Below, piece by piece: positions 54,166-64,000 of a stretch of 64,000 nucleotides of DNA; positions within the stretch are counted from its first letter, which is position 1; every line of letters starts with the position of its first letter. The stretch covers positions 2,852,001-2,916,000 of the forward strand of contig OZ004582.1 in NCBI GenBank assembly GCA_963924555.1, written 5' to 3'. The notes under the pieces are model-generated. The model saw nothing but the letters and a program-made list of their open reading frames with translations. It was not told the origin of the DNA and did no database searches. A program made the translations under genes and the position numbers. The DNA is from Crambe crambe (Eukaryota; Porifera; Demospongiae; Poecilosclerida; Crambeidae).

Positions 54166-54389
54166 CTCAGAAATACAATATCAATTGAGAAAAAATTGTG
54201 TATAACTATAATTATAAGTATATATAACTCTGTCCTCTATACTATAGCTAAGGTATAAGCAACATGCATGAACACATGTACAGGATCTAGCAGAATACAT
54301 TATGCCACCACACCATCCATGCTAGCTACAATACGTAAAGAACCACAATAGATAATACAGATGCGAGATGCATACGAGATTGCGTGCCC
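54166..54389. other. 3' flank of the BEN gene
   Basis: AT-rich sequence after the stop. An aataca/attata-rich tract may serve as polyadenylation region, but no canonical signal stands out. Confidence 0.3.
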
Positions 54390-54920
54390 GATCTTGCATG
54401 ATTCTGTCCAGAAAATTTCAAATTGCATGTCTACTTGGAAAGACCTTACATGTATCATGCCTGAGATTGCTTCTTTCATGGAAAGATCCAGTCCTAGATC
54501 TTACATGATTCTGTCCAGATAATTGAATATCTACTACATAAGATCATACATGCTTCTGCCCAGAAATTGCATGTCTACTTGGAAAGATATTACATGATTC
54601 TGTCCAGAAAAGCATATCTACTTGGAAAGATCTTACATGATTCTGTCAAGAAATTGCATGTCTACTTGGAAAGATGTTAAGCATATCTACTTGGAAAGAT
54701 CTTACATGATTCTATCATGCCTAATTGGAAAGATCTTACATGATTCTGTCCAGAAATAGCATATCTACTTTGGAAAGATCTAACATGATTCTGACCAGAA
54801 ATTACATGTCTACTTGGAAAGATCTTGTATGATTTTGTCCAGAAATTGCATGCCTACTTGGAAAGATCTTGCATGTATCATGCCTAATTCTTTGAAAGAT
54901 CAGGCATGATTTTGTTTCAA
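54390..54920. repeat. Minisatellite, about 44-bp unit
   Basis: Around ten to twelve imperfect copies of cttggaaagatcttacatga followed by ttctgtccagaaattgcatg and tcta. Unit length varies between about 30 and 45 bp. No coding potential. Confidence 0.8.
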
Positions 54921-55319
54921 AATCTTGAATGAATCTAGCAAGAACCATGAAAAATATCTTACATGGATCTTGCATAATTTCATGCCAAGATCTTGATAAG
55001 ATTTTCTGATTGGGAGAGTGCAAATAGAAGTAGCACTTTTTTGTGCTTTTGCTCTGTGGCAGTGCTACTGGACAGTGTTTTCGGCCATGGTGATAATAGA
55101 GTGGCAAAGTATATCAAGGTTCGATGGCTATAAATTATAATAATTAAACTCACTTATTAAATATTAAAATGACACCTTAAGTGCACGGTGGACATGGTTT
55201 CCAACGAAGGTACCGGAGTAGTAAGCTTGCCTCTGGACATATGTTAGGAAACTCCTAACCACACCTACAGCCACACCCATTTTTGCCTCCAGATACCCAA
55301 GCATACGTTTGAGAAAAGG
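54921..55319. other. No gene recognised
   Basis: Trailing diverged fragments of the upstream minisatellite up to about 55010, then unremarkable AT-rich sequence. Confidence 0.4.
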
Positions 55320-56290
55320 AACCCAGTACCCCTTATGCAGCAGCTGATCTCGCTACTAAGCATTTTATTTTGAAAGAGATAGATGAGATTAAGTTTGACT
55401 CTTGGACATTCAAAGCTAAAAGTGAGCTTGGCCTACATGAAAGACATCACAAAGCTTTTAAGCCTTGGTACCAACAAACTTACAATAATAATCATGGCCC
55501 CAACAGGAGAAGACGGATTGACAGGTAAATGGAATGGACCCTACAAAGTTAAGAAGAAGATTGGACCTATTAATTTTGATCAATGCCCAATGTAAAGGAA
55601 GACAAGGAAAGATTTGCCATAGGAACTTGCTGAAAAGACACCTTCTACAAGTATCCACCGCCACCATTATAACAGCTGACCTGGATGAAGATAACCTCGA
55701 TTCACTTTCGATTCACCATTTCAAAAAAAGACAAAGATAGAAGACACTGTTAGGAGAAGAAGACCATTGGACTACAACTAGAAGAAGACCAGAAGAAACA
55801 ATTGAAGACACTTTTAAGAAGATTCGACTCAACATCTGGAAAAGCAGATGTTACAGCATTCAAAATACAGACAGGAACAACCAAACCGATATCTACCTAC
55901 CCTTACAGATTACCGGAACGATGGAAGCAGAAGATAAAGGAAGAAGTCTTCAAGGAGCCCCCTGGGCATCACCGATTGTCCCAGTACCCAAACCCAATGG
56001 AGATGTAAGAATGTGTGTTGATAACAGAAGACTAAACGAAGTGATGGAGACAGATACTTCAGCTATTGGAGGAAGTTAGCCGAGCAGAGTTTATCACCAC
56101 ACTCGACTTAAGCAAAGGATTTACCAGTTGAGATGGACCACATATTTCAAGAAGACCCCAGTATATTAGCCTACATTGACGATGTTGACATTTTTAGCAG
56201 AACTTGGAAGGACCATTTAAGTTGGAAGCTATCAAGAACTTCCCCACACCATCGATGAAGAGGAGTTACGTTCATTCTTAGGAATCACTG
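55320..56290 (+). mobile_element. Ty3/gypsy remnant with integrase ahead of RT (Gmr1-like), broken
   Basis: The first recognisable part is the C-terminal end of an integrase (LTGKWNGPYKVKKKIGPI near 55525), then a linker with RNLLKRHLLQVSTATIITAD, then the beginning of a reverse transcriptase (QTGTTKPISTYPYRLPERWK near 55880; PVPKPNGDVRMCVDNRRLNE near 55990; a YIDDV-type box near 56180). Integrase preceding reverse transcriptase with this linker is the same order as in the 3132-8253 element. It is a short, old fossil with several breaks; no LTR, Gag or RNase H is seen. Confidence 0.6.
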
Positions 56291-57031
56291 CCATAACAGT
56301 AGACCCTCTGAAAATTCACAAATGATGGTTATCTCTCATCTAGGCATGCCTAGAGCAGGCATTAAATCAGTTGTAATTGGGATAAGTCTTTTTTCACTCT
56401 CTCTCCAACCCCATTCTTCAGGCAAAAATCTGTCCCCTGTTCCTTTCCACTACAGTATTGGTAATAAACACACAGGCTGTGAAACTTCACTGCAGCTGAT
56501 GTTGGTGGTAAGTCTGTGGTTGAATATGCGATTTGCTGGTGAGCCACTTTCTCATAAAAGCTCTAGAGACTCCCCAGGTTTCCCATTAGACTACTGGTCT
56601 TATAAGGCTTGTGTAATTAACCAGCAGCATGTTAAAATTAACAAGAGCTAGACTATTAATTTTTGCTCAACCTCTAAGAAAAGTTAATCAATAACTCCAT
56701 CCATACAAGTTACAATACTTCATAATTATTTCTTCCATCACTTGCCCCCCAGATTTTTAAATATTTGTCATTGTAGGAAACAATTATACATGACTGCATG
56801 TGCAAAGTGAAACATTTTAAACTCTATTGACAATTAATATGCAAACATAAAAATCACTCTAAAGATATGACAGACAAAATTAGCTACCAAGTAGCAAAAG
56901 AATTTGTTGAACTAAACGAATCGGTAGGAAGGAACTTACTGTTACGTATAACTTGTTTGTGTTGACTGAATTTTGACTCTTGTTTTTTAATTAATTGTCA
57001 GGTATGCATGGTGCAATGGGGGTTTGGGGTT

Positions 57032-57063
<32 letters not shown>

Positions 57064-57829
57064 GGTAAATTTATGTTCTTAGTTAGATGGATTTATCAAT
57101 GATGAAATTAATCGATGGCATTGAGGTTTGTGACTAGGAGATTAGCTATATATCTTAGTGGTCACACAACTATACCCCTCTCAATACACACTTATTGAAT
57201 GAGTGTATAGTGTATATAATGCTTTAAATACTAGAAACTTAAAGGAGAATGAAAATGCTCTGTGAAGGACTGAAATAGGTGCTGATATAACACTTCACTT
57301 GTTGGATACATATGACTGTCAATGACGTTGATATCACATGACTGTGCTGTAATCCATTTTTATGAAATCAATAATGAAATCAGGTTTTGATTCATACACA
57401 ATAAAATCAACAATTGATTAAACAGATGATTTGTCGAACAAAATCACCTATTCAATCAATCTATGAATCACATATGGAATCATATGTGTATTGCACAACT
57501 GATTTTACAGTGTGAAATCAATGCCTGATCATACATATGATTCCAAATCAAATATAAAAATCACGCATTGTGTAAGCATGTCAAAAGTGCACATTCATTT
57601 GATTAATTTGTATGTGCAGAACTCAGCCAGTGACATGTGCATCAATTTACACATGGCAATAATTTCCTGTAGGTTATGATATTTATGAGGCTGACACACT
57701 ATGATGGTGTATTGTTTTATGGACATCGCCACCAAGTGCCATCTCAGCCATTGTTCCATCAGACTTTGGTCTGCTGGTGAGGCGATGTAAGATAGGAAAG
57801 GGCAGTCTGAAGAGGGAGCTTCCCTGTCT
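56291..57829. other. No gene; C-run
   Basis: A forward frame at 56322-56651 has no recognised domain. A run of about 27 C lies at 57036-57062. The interval 57340-57560 has many aatca and atgattc phrases, a loose low-complexity pattern. No transposase recognised. Confidence 0.45.
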
Positions 57830-58442
57830 CAATTCAAATGATACAAGTTATAATAACACCACCCATGTTTATGATGATGTTCTATTTTCAGATTTGCAGT
57901 ATGATGAAACTTTACAGACACGATGAAGGCAGAAGAAATTGTACCACCACTAGCATGCACGAGTGTATTATGAGCTAGAGGGGTGTGGCAAGCTTTATTA
58001 ATGTTCAATAAAGCATGGAGCTGGTGAGCAGTCATCTGTTCTTCTACAATCTTTTTAATCTCTTCTGTTATTTTTGTTGGTCTTCCACTTCCAGGGCGCC
58101 TGGCAATTGTTCTTGTTTCCTATACTTCTTCAAGAATTTTGCTATGCCCCTCCTGCTACACTTCATGCCTTCTTCTTCCAAGATTTTAGCAATGGTAGGA
58201 GGTTTGTGACCTTCCTGCGTCAAATAGAGGATCCTCATCTTTTTATAGTGGGAATACACCATCTTCTCAAGTACACGTATATGGCGCGCGCCAATAATTA
58301 TTATTAGTAAAGGGTATGAGTTATCCCTTTGCACTATTCTCCGATGTAGCTACTTACATCCTTGCCCAATCCAGTCTCTTTTGCTTATTCTCCTCTCTTA
58401 TCAATTGACAATAAGCACTTCCACGGAATGTCCAGCCAAGAG
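57830..58442 (-). pseudogene. Tc1-like transposase, rearranged fragments
   Basis: At 58300-58100 the reverse strand encodes the Tc1 helix-turn-helix: MRILYLTQEGHKPPTIAKIL, EEEGMKCSRRGIAKFLKKYR, followed in another frame by a GRP-type linker and MTAHQLHALLN near 57990. Upstream on the same strand (58441-58370) is TTLGWTFRGSAYCQLIREEN with KQKRLDWAR, which normally lies after, not before, the helix-turn-helix. The catalytic DDE part is not found. Either two partial copies lie in tandem or the element was rearranged. Confidence 0.55.
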
Positions 58443-59577
58443 TGGTTCTATGTTATCTGGTCTGATGAGTCCACTGTCTGTTGATAGTGTATCTGTTGGT
58501 TTCAACATACGTACCAATTGCCGAAATCTTGCCCTTGTAGCAACTACGACCCATCTTCACCCTGCACTCATCTCCTGGAGTTTCTCCATCAAAAACAAAG
58601 GATTTTGGCATCACGGACACCGAGTCCTCTCCAGGCCAAAATATCAAACAGTATGACACTACATAATTAAAGAAGCAATACTTCATGCTACTTGCATAAT
58701 ATACGGTGCTTAGGTGTAGCTTCACAATCACCAAGGTGCTACGTAGTACTAGGTTTGCTAGCCACGAACGTACGAGCTAGTTAGCTACGAGTTAGAGATA
58801 GCTGCTAATAAAGTTGCTACGTATCTTATAAACCTCAATGTTCCAAATCTTACTTTTTGCTTCCATAGAGGTAGAGCTCAAGGCCTTCCTCAGAGACTGC
58901 CTGCAGGTCATCTCACTGTAGCTGTCGATATCTGTGAACGTTTTTTGCTGGAACTGCTGCGTGCTTTCATACCGTAAAAACGTTTAGTAATTTCGAATTC
59001 AACTATGGGCCGTTCAACGCAAAAGCGCTGAAATGCCTGCTTGCGTTTATAAAGTGTTAGCACACAGTTTTTTCACAACGGTTGAGCGTTCTACGGCCGT
59101 TATACGGCAACGCAATGGGAACTTTTTTATGATGAAGACCGTATATATAGCTAAACACCAGGAAACAAAGATCATTGAGAATAATAGTAGGTACCTGGCA
59201 TGAGAATACAATAATTCAAGCATAGCTTAATGGGAAATTGGGAATCTTATGGGAATTATGAGAGAATAATAGGTGTAACCAGCAACAAGAGAATCTGGGA
59301 ATAGAGTCAGAGAGAAGGATTCTCAAGGACAAGAAGATTAGTAATGACAGTGCATTACACACTTTCACCATCTTGTAGGACCCCAATGCGAGCTGTTAAA
59401 CTCTTACTGCACATGCTATATATATTATTTTGCAATAAAGTGAAATGCAAGGAGTCATCAATAGCACAAGGGCTATAATACCAGGGATTGCTCCAGGGAC
59501 TGCTCCAAAAAAGACGAATTAATAAGGTTACACACTAAGAATGCTACGTTTGAACGTGGAACATGGAACCAAAGGTA
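58443..59577. other. No gene recognised
   Basis: GC-richer patches with tacggccgttatacggcaac near 59090 and gggccgttcaacgcaaaagc near 59007. No coding region or terminal repeat is supported. Confidence 0.4.
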
Positions 59578-60025
59578 CTAACAACTGCCGATTGCATAGT
59601 CACCAGGACACTTTATTTCCCTGTAAAGGAGAATTTCATCAGCAAAGAGGGTCATCTGGGAACCATTTAAGATCATGTTTGATGCCTTGTTTATGTAAAT
59701 CAGAAAAAGTGGAGATCCTAAAGCAGAGGTCCTAACAGAGAGCCTTGGGGAACCCCTTGATGTTTCACATGACATGCCACCAACAACGACAAATTGTGAT
59801 CTGGCATAGAGGTAATTTCTCAGCCAACATGTAGCAAACAGTGATCCAAACCGAATATGGAATGGGGGACTTTATCAAAAGCTTTAGTGAGGTCCAAGAA
59901 AAAAGCACAGACATCGTATCCACCATCCAGAGAATTATACCAACTGTAAGCAGTGCAAGTAGTTGATCTACCCTCAAGAAAGCCCGTTCCATGAAATAGG
60001 GTCCCAGAACCATTCCTGTTCCGTT
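59578..60025 (-). pseudogene. LINE reverse transcriptase fragment
   Basis: On the reverse strand: GFLEGRSTTCTAYSWYNSLD, GGYDVCAFFLDLTKAFDKVP and HSI, then, in two alternating frames, VACHVKHQGVPQGSLLGPLL or FLIYINKASNMILNGSQMTL, and FADEILLYR. These are the F-LDL-x-KAFD-x-VPH, GVPQGS-x-LGPLLFLIYIN and FADD blocks of a jockey/CR1-like LINE reverse transcriptase. The active-site FADD reads FADE here. Two frame changes and loss of both ends. The 20-bp minisatellite starts right beside it. Confidence 0.75.
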
Positions 60026-60049
60026 CCATAGAATAGTGAGGCCTGCCAG

Positions 60050-61145
60050 TCACTGAGGAACATTGCAGATCACCAGGAACACTAGTCACCATCACACACT
60101 AGAATCACTGAGGAACACCATCAGTCACCGAGAAACACTGCCAGTCACCGAAAAACACCATCAGTCACCGAGGAATACTGCCAGGAACACAATCGGAACA
60201 CCAGGAACACTGCCAGTCACTGAGGAACACACACTGCCAGTCACCGAAGAACACCATCAGTCACCGAGGAACACTGACAGTTACTGAAGAACACCATCAG
60301 TCACTGAGGAACACTGCCAGCCACTGAGGAACACTATCAGTCACCAAAGAACACTGCTGATCACCAGGAATCACTGAGGAACACCATCAGTCACCAAGCC
60401 AGTCACTGAGGAACACCATCAGTCACCGAGGAACACTGCCGAACACCATCAGTCACCGAGAAACTCTGCCAGTCACCGAAGAACACCATCAGTCACCAAG
60501 GAACACTGACAGAACACCATCAGTCACTGAGGAACACTGCCAGAAACTGAGGAACACTATCAGTCACCAAGGAACGCTGCTGATCACCAGGAATCACTGA
60601 GTAACACTGCAGATCACCGAAGAACACTGCCAGTCACCGAAGAACACGAGGAACACCATCAGTCACCGAGGGAACACTGCCAGTCACCGAGGAACACTGC
60701 TAGTCACCAAGGAACATCATCAGTCACCGAGAAACTCTGCCAGTCATCGAAGAACACCATCAGTCACTGAGGAACACTGCCAGTCACTGAGGAACACTCC
60801 CAGTCACTGAGGAACACCATCAGTCACCAAGGAACTAGTCACCGAGGAACACTGACAGTCACTGAGGAACACCATCAGTCACCGAGGAACACTGACTCAC
60901 CAAGGAACACTGAGGAACACCATCAGTCACCGAGGAACACTGCCAGTCACCAAGGAACACTGCCAGTCACCGAGGAACACCATCAGTCACCGAGGAACAC
61001 TGCCAGTCACCGAGGAACACTGCTAGTCACCAAGGAACATCATCAGTCACCAAGGAACTCTGCCAGTCATCGAAGAACACCATCAGTTACTGAGGAACAC
61101 TGCCAGTCACTGAGGAACACTGCCAGTCGCTGAGGAACACCATAG
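60050..61145. repeat. 20-bp minisatellite, over 1 kb
   Basis: Roughly 50 copies of two alternating variants, gaggaacactgccagtcacc and gaggaacaccatcagtcacc, with scattered shorter or longer units. Frames through it are repeat artefacts. It separates a LINE fragment from the PHD exon of the MULE-like gene. Confidence 0.9.
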
Positions 61146-61295
61146 TGGGTTAGTGGGTTAGTTGCTTTTAGTCCTTTTCTCTGGAACACACTGTGGGCAG
61201 TACCATACTTCTTGACTTGCTTGGGTTGCATTAACTTTGACACAGGCCCTGTATGTATACATTCACAATAGCTGGATGAAAACATAATAGCTTAC
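61146..61295. other. Short spacer
   Basis: Sequence between the minisatellite and the PHD exon donor at 61295. No further exon of the MULE-like gene is seen, so its 3' end is missing or out of reach. Confidence 0.35.
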
Positions 61296-63620
61296 CAATG
61301 AAACCACTTGTCACACAAATCACACCCAATCATATCCTGATGGGAATTGCACTTCTTGCATAGTATGCATCGCCAAGAACTCTGTTTAGTTTTCACTGTC
61401 GGGAGAGTGCTAGCTTTCATTATCAATCAATTAGCTACATGAATACCTGATTGTTGTAAGCAAATGAAACCTTGATCCGTGAAGTATGGTTTCACTCTAG
61501 TGATATCTGCCTCAGTTCCTCTACAATAATTTCTTCTGGGTTAATTAGGGATCCATTGTGTGCTTTGTTTTTAACCACCACTGCTAAAAGAATATCTGCA
61601 GTAGTAAAAAATAATAAGTAGCTAGTACTGACTCAGTAGTACCTGATGCACACTTACTGGTGTGTAGCAATGCATGCTCAATTTCCTCCTTTTCCTTAGT
61701 GCTTGGTTTTCCCAATCTAATCTTTGAGCTTCAATATCAGAAGTCTGATGTATATATGTTGCAATTTGGTTCAATTTTTGCAATATCCGATCTTTAATGT
61801 TTGGAGAGTTGGTAACACTAGGTAGTAGAGATGGTGTAATTTTAAGCTGTGTTTCATTTCTGTGCTGCTTTTCTCCAATACACCGCACGATGAGATGAAT
61901 GTGCTTAGAAATTGTTCCAAGTTGTATTGAATCGGCACAAGTACAAGTGAATATATGTATACATATTGAACACTTCTGACATTCTACATGACTATTGTAT
62001 GGGCATTTGTCATGTTCCTTGGTTATACTGTAAATTAGTTCTGAAGACTGTGATCTTATTAGCCAGCTATCTTTGCCGTTTTCACTGACAATAGAAATTG
62101 GCAGTTTCAAACTTTTCAAGTGCCTGTCATTGATTTAGTACGTTTTGTTGACTTCCCTTTCTCAATTTTTGTTAGTCTGTCAAAATATTTATCTCTTGCA
62201 TACTTCATCAATAAGTGAATGATGGAGTCCAAACGTTTGTTTACATTTCCTTTCATATATACATTGAGCACACGATGAAAGGATTCTGCATACATGTTTG
62301 TATTAATCCCAGCTTTTTTCCTGTATGAATAGGCCCATAATGCATACCATGAGGCATACGTCTGCTTAAAATAATCTGAAAAACGGCTATTACTTGATTC
62401 CATTTTTAAAAGAGTACTTTTTAGCAATGCATGAAACTTTGTTTGGTCAACTTCTTCCATTAAAACACGTAGTGTGTGATACATAGAAACTTATTCATCC
62501 TCGTCCTTAATAAAACTGGCAATTGCTCGTCACCAGGACCTATCAACATGCCAATTGCACAACAGTTTCTTTGATTTTTGATCATAAGTATTTACCCATG
62601 CAGAAAAATATTGATCAGCATCGTCCGACATAAACCACTGTGGACCAATATTTCCTGATCTGCTTTTTAAATGGGTGAAGAAGTTGACTAATAAGGTCTT
62701 GTCCTCTTTATTAGAAAAACACCACCCTGCTGGGAATCCCTCACCAAATTCATCCACTACAATAAGACTAATCAGTAAGAAATTATAAGCATTTGTCCCA
62801 TGTGTTGCATCAACACATATCACTTTATTGTCACCACAACTCTGTAACATTTCTGACTGTAGTGGTGTCTGAATAACTAAGGCAAAGTCATCTCCACCAA
62901 GCCCATTGTTAGTGCCTACCTCTGCCTTTGTTTGACCTTGCTTCTTGTAAAAGAGAACAGGATTATCGTCTTTCTTCCCTTCCATTTCTTTCACCCATAT
63001 TTCCACACTAACGGAGTCAATGGAATGTCTTCGACATCCTCGTATGGCAAATGACCTTTCTATGTTGTATAAATCTTTTTTTACAATAAGGTGAATTCTT
63101 TGTAATTTAGTCCCAACACTGTCTCGAACTCTGTCCAATATACTTTCTGCAACACTCATATTAATAATTTATTGATGCAGAATTTGAAACCTGGAAGTCA
63201 GATTTAGAGCGTAGCACAAACACCAGATATATCAAATCCAGTGGAGTGAAAGTAGTGGGCGGAGAAACTACTGTAGCCTGAATTACTTTCCACTTTGTGA
63301 ATGGAGGTTAGCTATGTATAATGTGAGGGTGGTACTTGAGACAAGTTAAAGCTTAATTACCACAAAATCAGGCTGTTATCTGTCTATTTATGAATGTAAA
63401 TGTACAACACATCAGCAAATAAATGCACCCACACTGCTTTGATGCTCACCTTTAATGCTAGAGAAAGCCTTTTTTTCTTGTTCAAAATCCATCTTGTGCA
63501 CATTGCATAGATGTTCCTGTAGAAAACTGATCCTCGTGCAGGAAAAATGACACCCTTTCTCCAAACACTCAATTGAACCAGGTTTAATGATAGACCTTTC
63601 ATGAGAACTTTTTTTGTGTT
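61296..63620 (-). pseudogene. MULE-like transposase gene: C2H2, DDE, SWIM and PHD parts
   Basis: Reverse-strand exons in order: a C2H2 finger (CHFSCTRISFLQEHLCNVHK, about 63560-63450, ending at a gtgagc donor); 63159 downward, SILDRVRDSVGTKLQRIHLI, RSFAIRGCRRHSIDSVSVEI, VICVDATHGTNAYNFLLISL, GEGFPAGWCFSNKEDK, WFMSDDADQYFSAWVNTYDQ and LLCNWHVDRSW, the MULE-type DDE core; 62484-62116, HALLKSTLLKMESSN and AESFHRVLNVYMKG; 62119-61658, a SWIM finger (CSICIHIFTCTCADSIQLGT) and a coiled coil ending at a GTAAGT donor; a short exon near 61605-61450 (LLAVVVKNKAHNGSLINPEE, ITRVKPYFTDQGFICLQQS); and a PHD exon (WRCILCKKCNSHQDMIGCDL with CDKWFHW, 61420-61296). It has in-frame TGA and TAA after DRSW, frame changes near 62118 and 61540, and the exon between C2H2 and DDE is inverted. 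It looks recently inactivated. Confidence 0.75.
63178..63300 (+). pseudogene. Inverted exon of the MULE-like gene
   Basis: On the forward strand, after a tgatgcag acceptor, the frame reads EFETWKSDLERSTNTRYIKS, then SGVKVVGGETT. In this protein family a FETW-x-x-x-LE block follows the C2H2 finger and precedes the DDE domain. Its position between those two exons is right but its orientation is opposite to all other exons, so this segment has been flipped. Confidence 0.55.
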
Positions 63621-64000
63621 TATATAAACTAGAGTATCTGGCGGAATATTTTCTTTCCCATCATGAGGAGGCTGTGATGATGGCTGAACAGGTGGTGATT
63701 GTTGCAAATAATTATGTTGATAAAGGCCGATGACGCCGATGAAGTTGCAAACGAGTTGGTGAAGGCTGAAGAGGTGGTGGCTGAGTAGATGAAGGCAGAA
63801 GAAGTGGCTGGTGAGTGGAAGGCTGAAGAAGTGGCGGCTGAATGGAGGGCTGAAGAGGTGGTGGCTGAGTGGAATGTTGAAGAGGTGGCAGCTGAGTAGA
63901 TGAAGGCTGAAGAGGTGGCGGCAGAGTGGAAGGCTGTGGCTGAGTGGAATGCTGAAGTGGAGTAGATGAAGGCTGAAGAGGTGGTGGCAGAGTGGAAGGC
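63621..64000 (-). repeat. Pro/Gln-rich VNTR at the N-terminus of the MULE-like gene
   Basis: From 63760 to the window end the reverse strand repeats LQPSSTQPPP-like peptides from units of about 39-45 bp (gaggtggtggctgagtggaa, ggctgaa). Nearer the C2H2 exon a frame with VQPSSQPPHDGKENIPPDTL follows. The array continues beyond the window, so the true start of the gene is not seen. The repeat likely encodes a disordered N-terminal tail. Confidence 0.6.

Noticed and set aside
58446-58490. Forward-strand YVIWSDESTV resembling a Tc1 catalytic motif
   Set aside because: The following residues do not match Tc1 in any frame and the neighbouring Tc1 blocks are on the reverse strand, so I treat it as coincidence.
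60050-61145. CRISPR-like array of short repeats
   Set aside because: Repeats are contiguous with no unique spacers and the context is a eukaryotic transposon-rich region; it is a minisatellite.
1-64000. tRNA or rRNA genes
   Set aside because: I looked for GTTCGA-type T-loops with matching stems and rRNA-like conserved blocks and found none that hold up.

Overview
The window reads as nuclear DNA of an invertebrate animal, most likely a demosponge close to Amphimedon. I infer this from the AT-rich background, frequent short agctagct-type runs, compact spliceosomal introns of about 55-100 bp with good GT/AG ends, THAP, BEN and PHD domains, and many animal-type transposon families. There is no prokaryotic gene organisation, no CRISPR array, and no rRNA or convincing tRNA gene. 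Almost every recognisable coding stretch belongs to a mobile element or a transposon-derived family. Clear single-copy host genes are scarce; the BEN-domain gene near 53.4-54.2 kb is the best candidate.

Layout. 0-3.1 kb: tail of a pogo/Jerky-type transposase, a short pogo-type N-terminus, and a reverse-strand ZMYM1-like hAT transposase with a readable intron. 3.1-8.9 kb: a reverse-strand Ty3/gypsy element with integrase ahead of reverse transcriptase (Gmr1-like order), whose 1640-codon reading frame begins inside a pogo-type DNA-binding region. 9-11 kb: fold-back MITE and a small Arg-rich element. 11.07-16.8 kb: an old, broken Ty3/gypsy element with two LTRs. 17.4-18.6 kb: second hAT remnant. 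18.9-21.5 kb: reverse-strand exon-like blocks, a minisatellite and a large inverted repeat. 22.4-24.8 kb: zinc-finger transposase exons running into P-element-like exons, facing a reverse-strand family with an AGYV motif. 25.3-29.1 kb: integrase-core gene fragments and nested fold-back elements. 29.4-31.8 kb: SWIM-type fragment and a THAP exon. 33-37.4 kb: another THAP fragment, a coiled-coil tail exon and two transposon-associated fragments. 39.2-43.0 kb: a DDE transposase remnant and a broken Ty3/gypsy element. 44-50 kb: N-terminus of the integrase-core family, a G2E3/HECT-like fragment, a hAT end and a CACTA (tnp2) transposase. 50-55 kb: minisatellites, third hAT remnant, second zinc-finger transposase copy, BEN-domain gene. 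55.3-56.3 kb: second Gmr1-order retroelement remnant. 57.8-60 kb: Tc1 and LINE fragments. 60.05-61.15 kb: large 20-bp minisatellite. 61.3-64 kb: reverse-strand MULE-like gene (C2H2, DDE, SWIM, PHD) with one exon lying inverted.

The region is a transposon graveyard in which elements of at least ten superfamilies have landed in or beside each other. The most interesting points are the two Gmr1-order elements, the in-frame join of a pogo DNA-binding block to Gag-Pol, a MITE family that shares its outer ends but not its interiors, and the chimeric and rearranged transposase genes. Family names come from recognising motifs by eye; no database search was possible.
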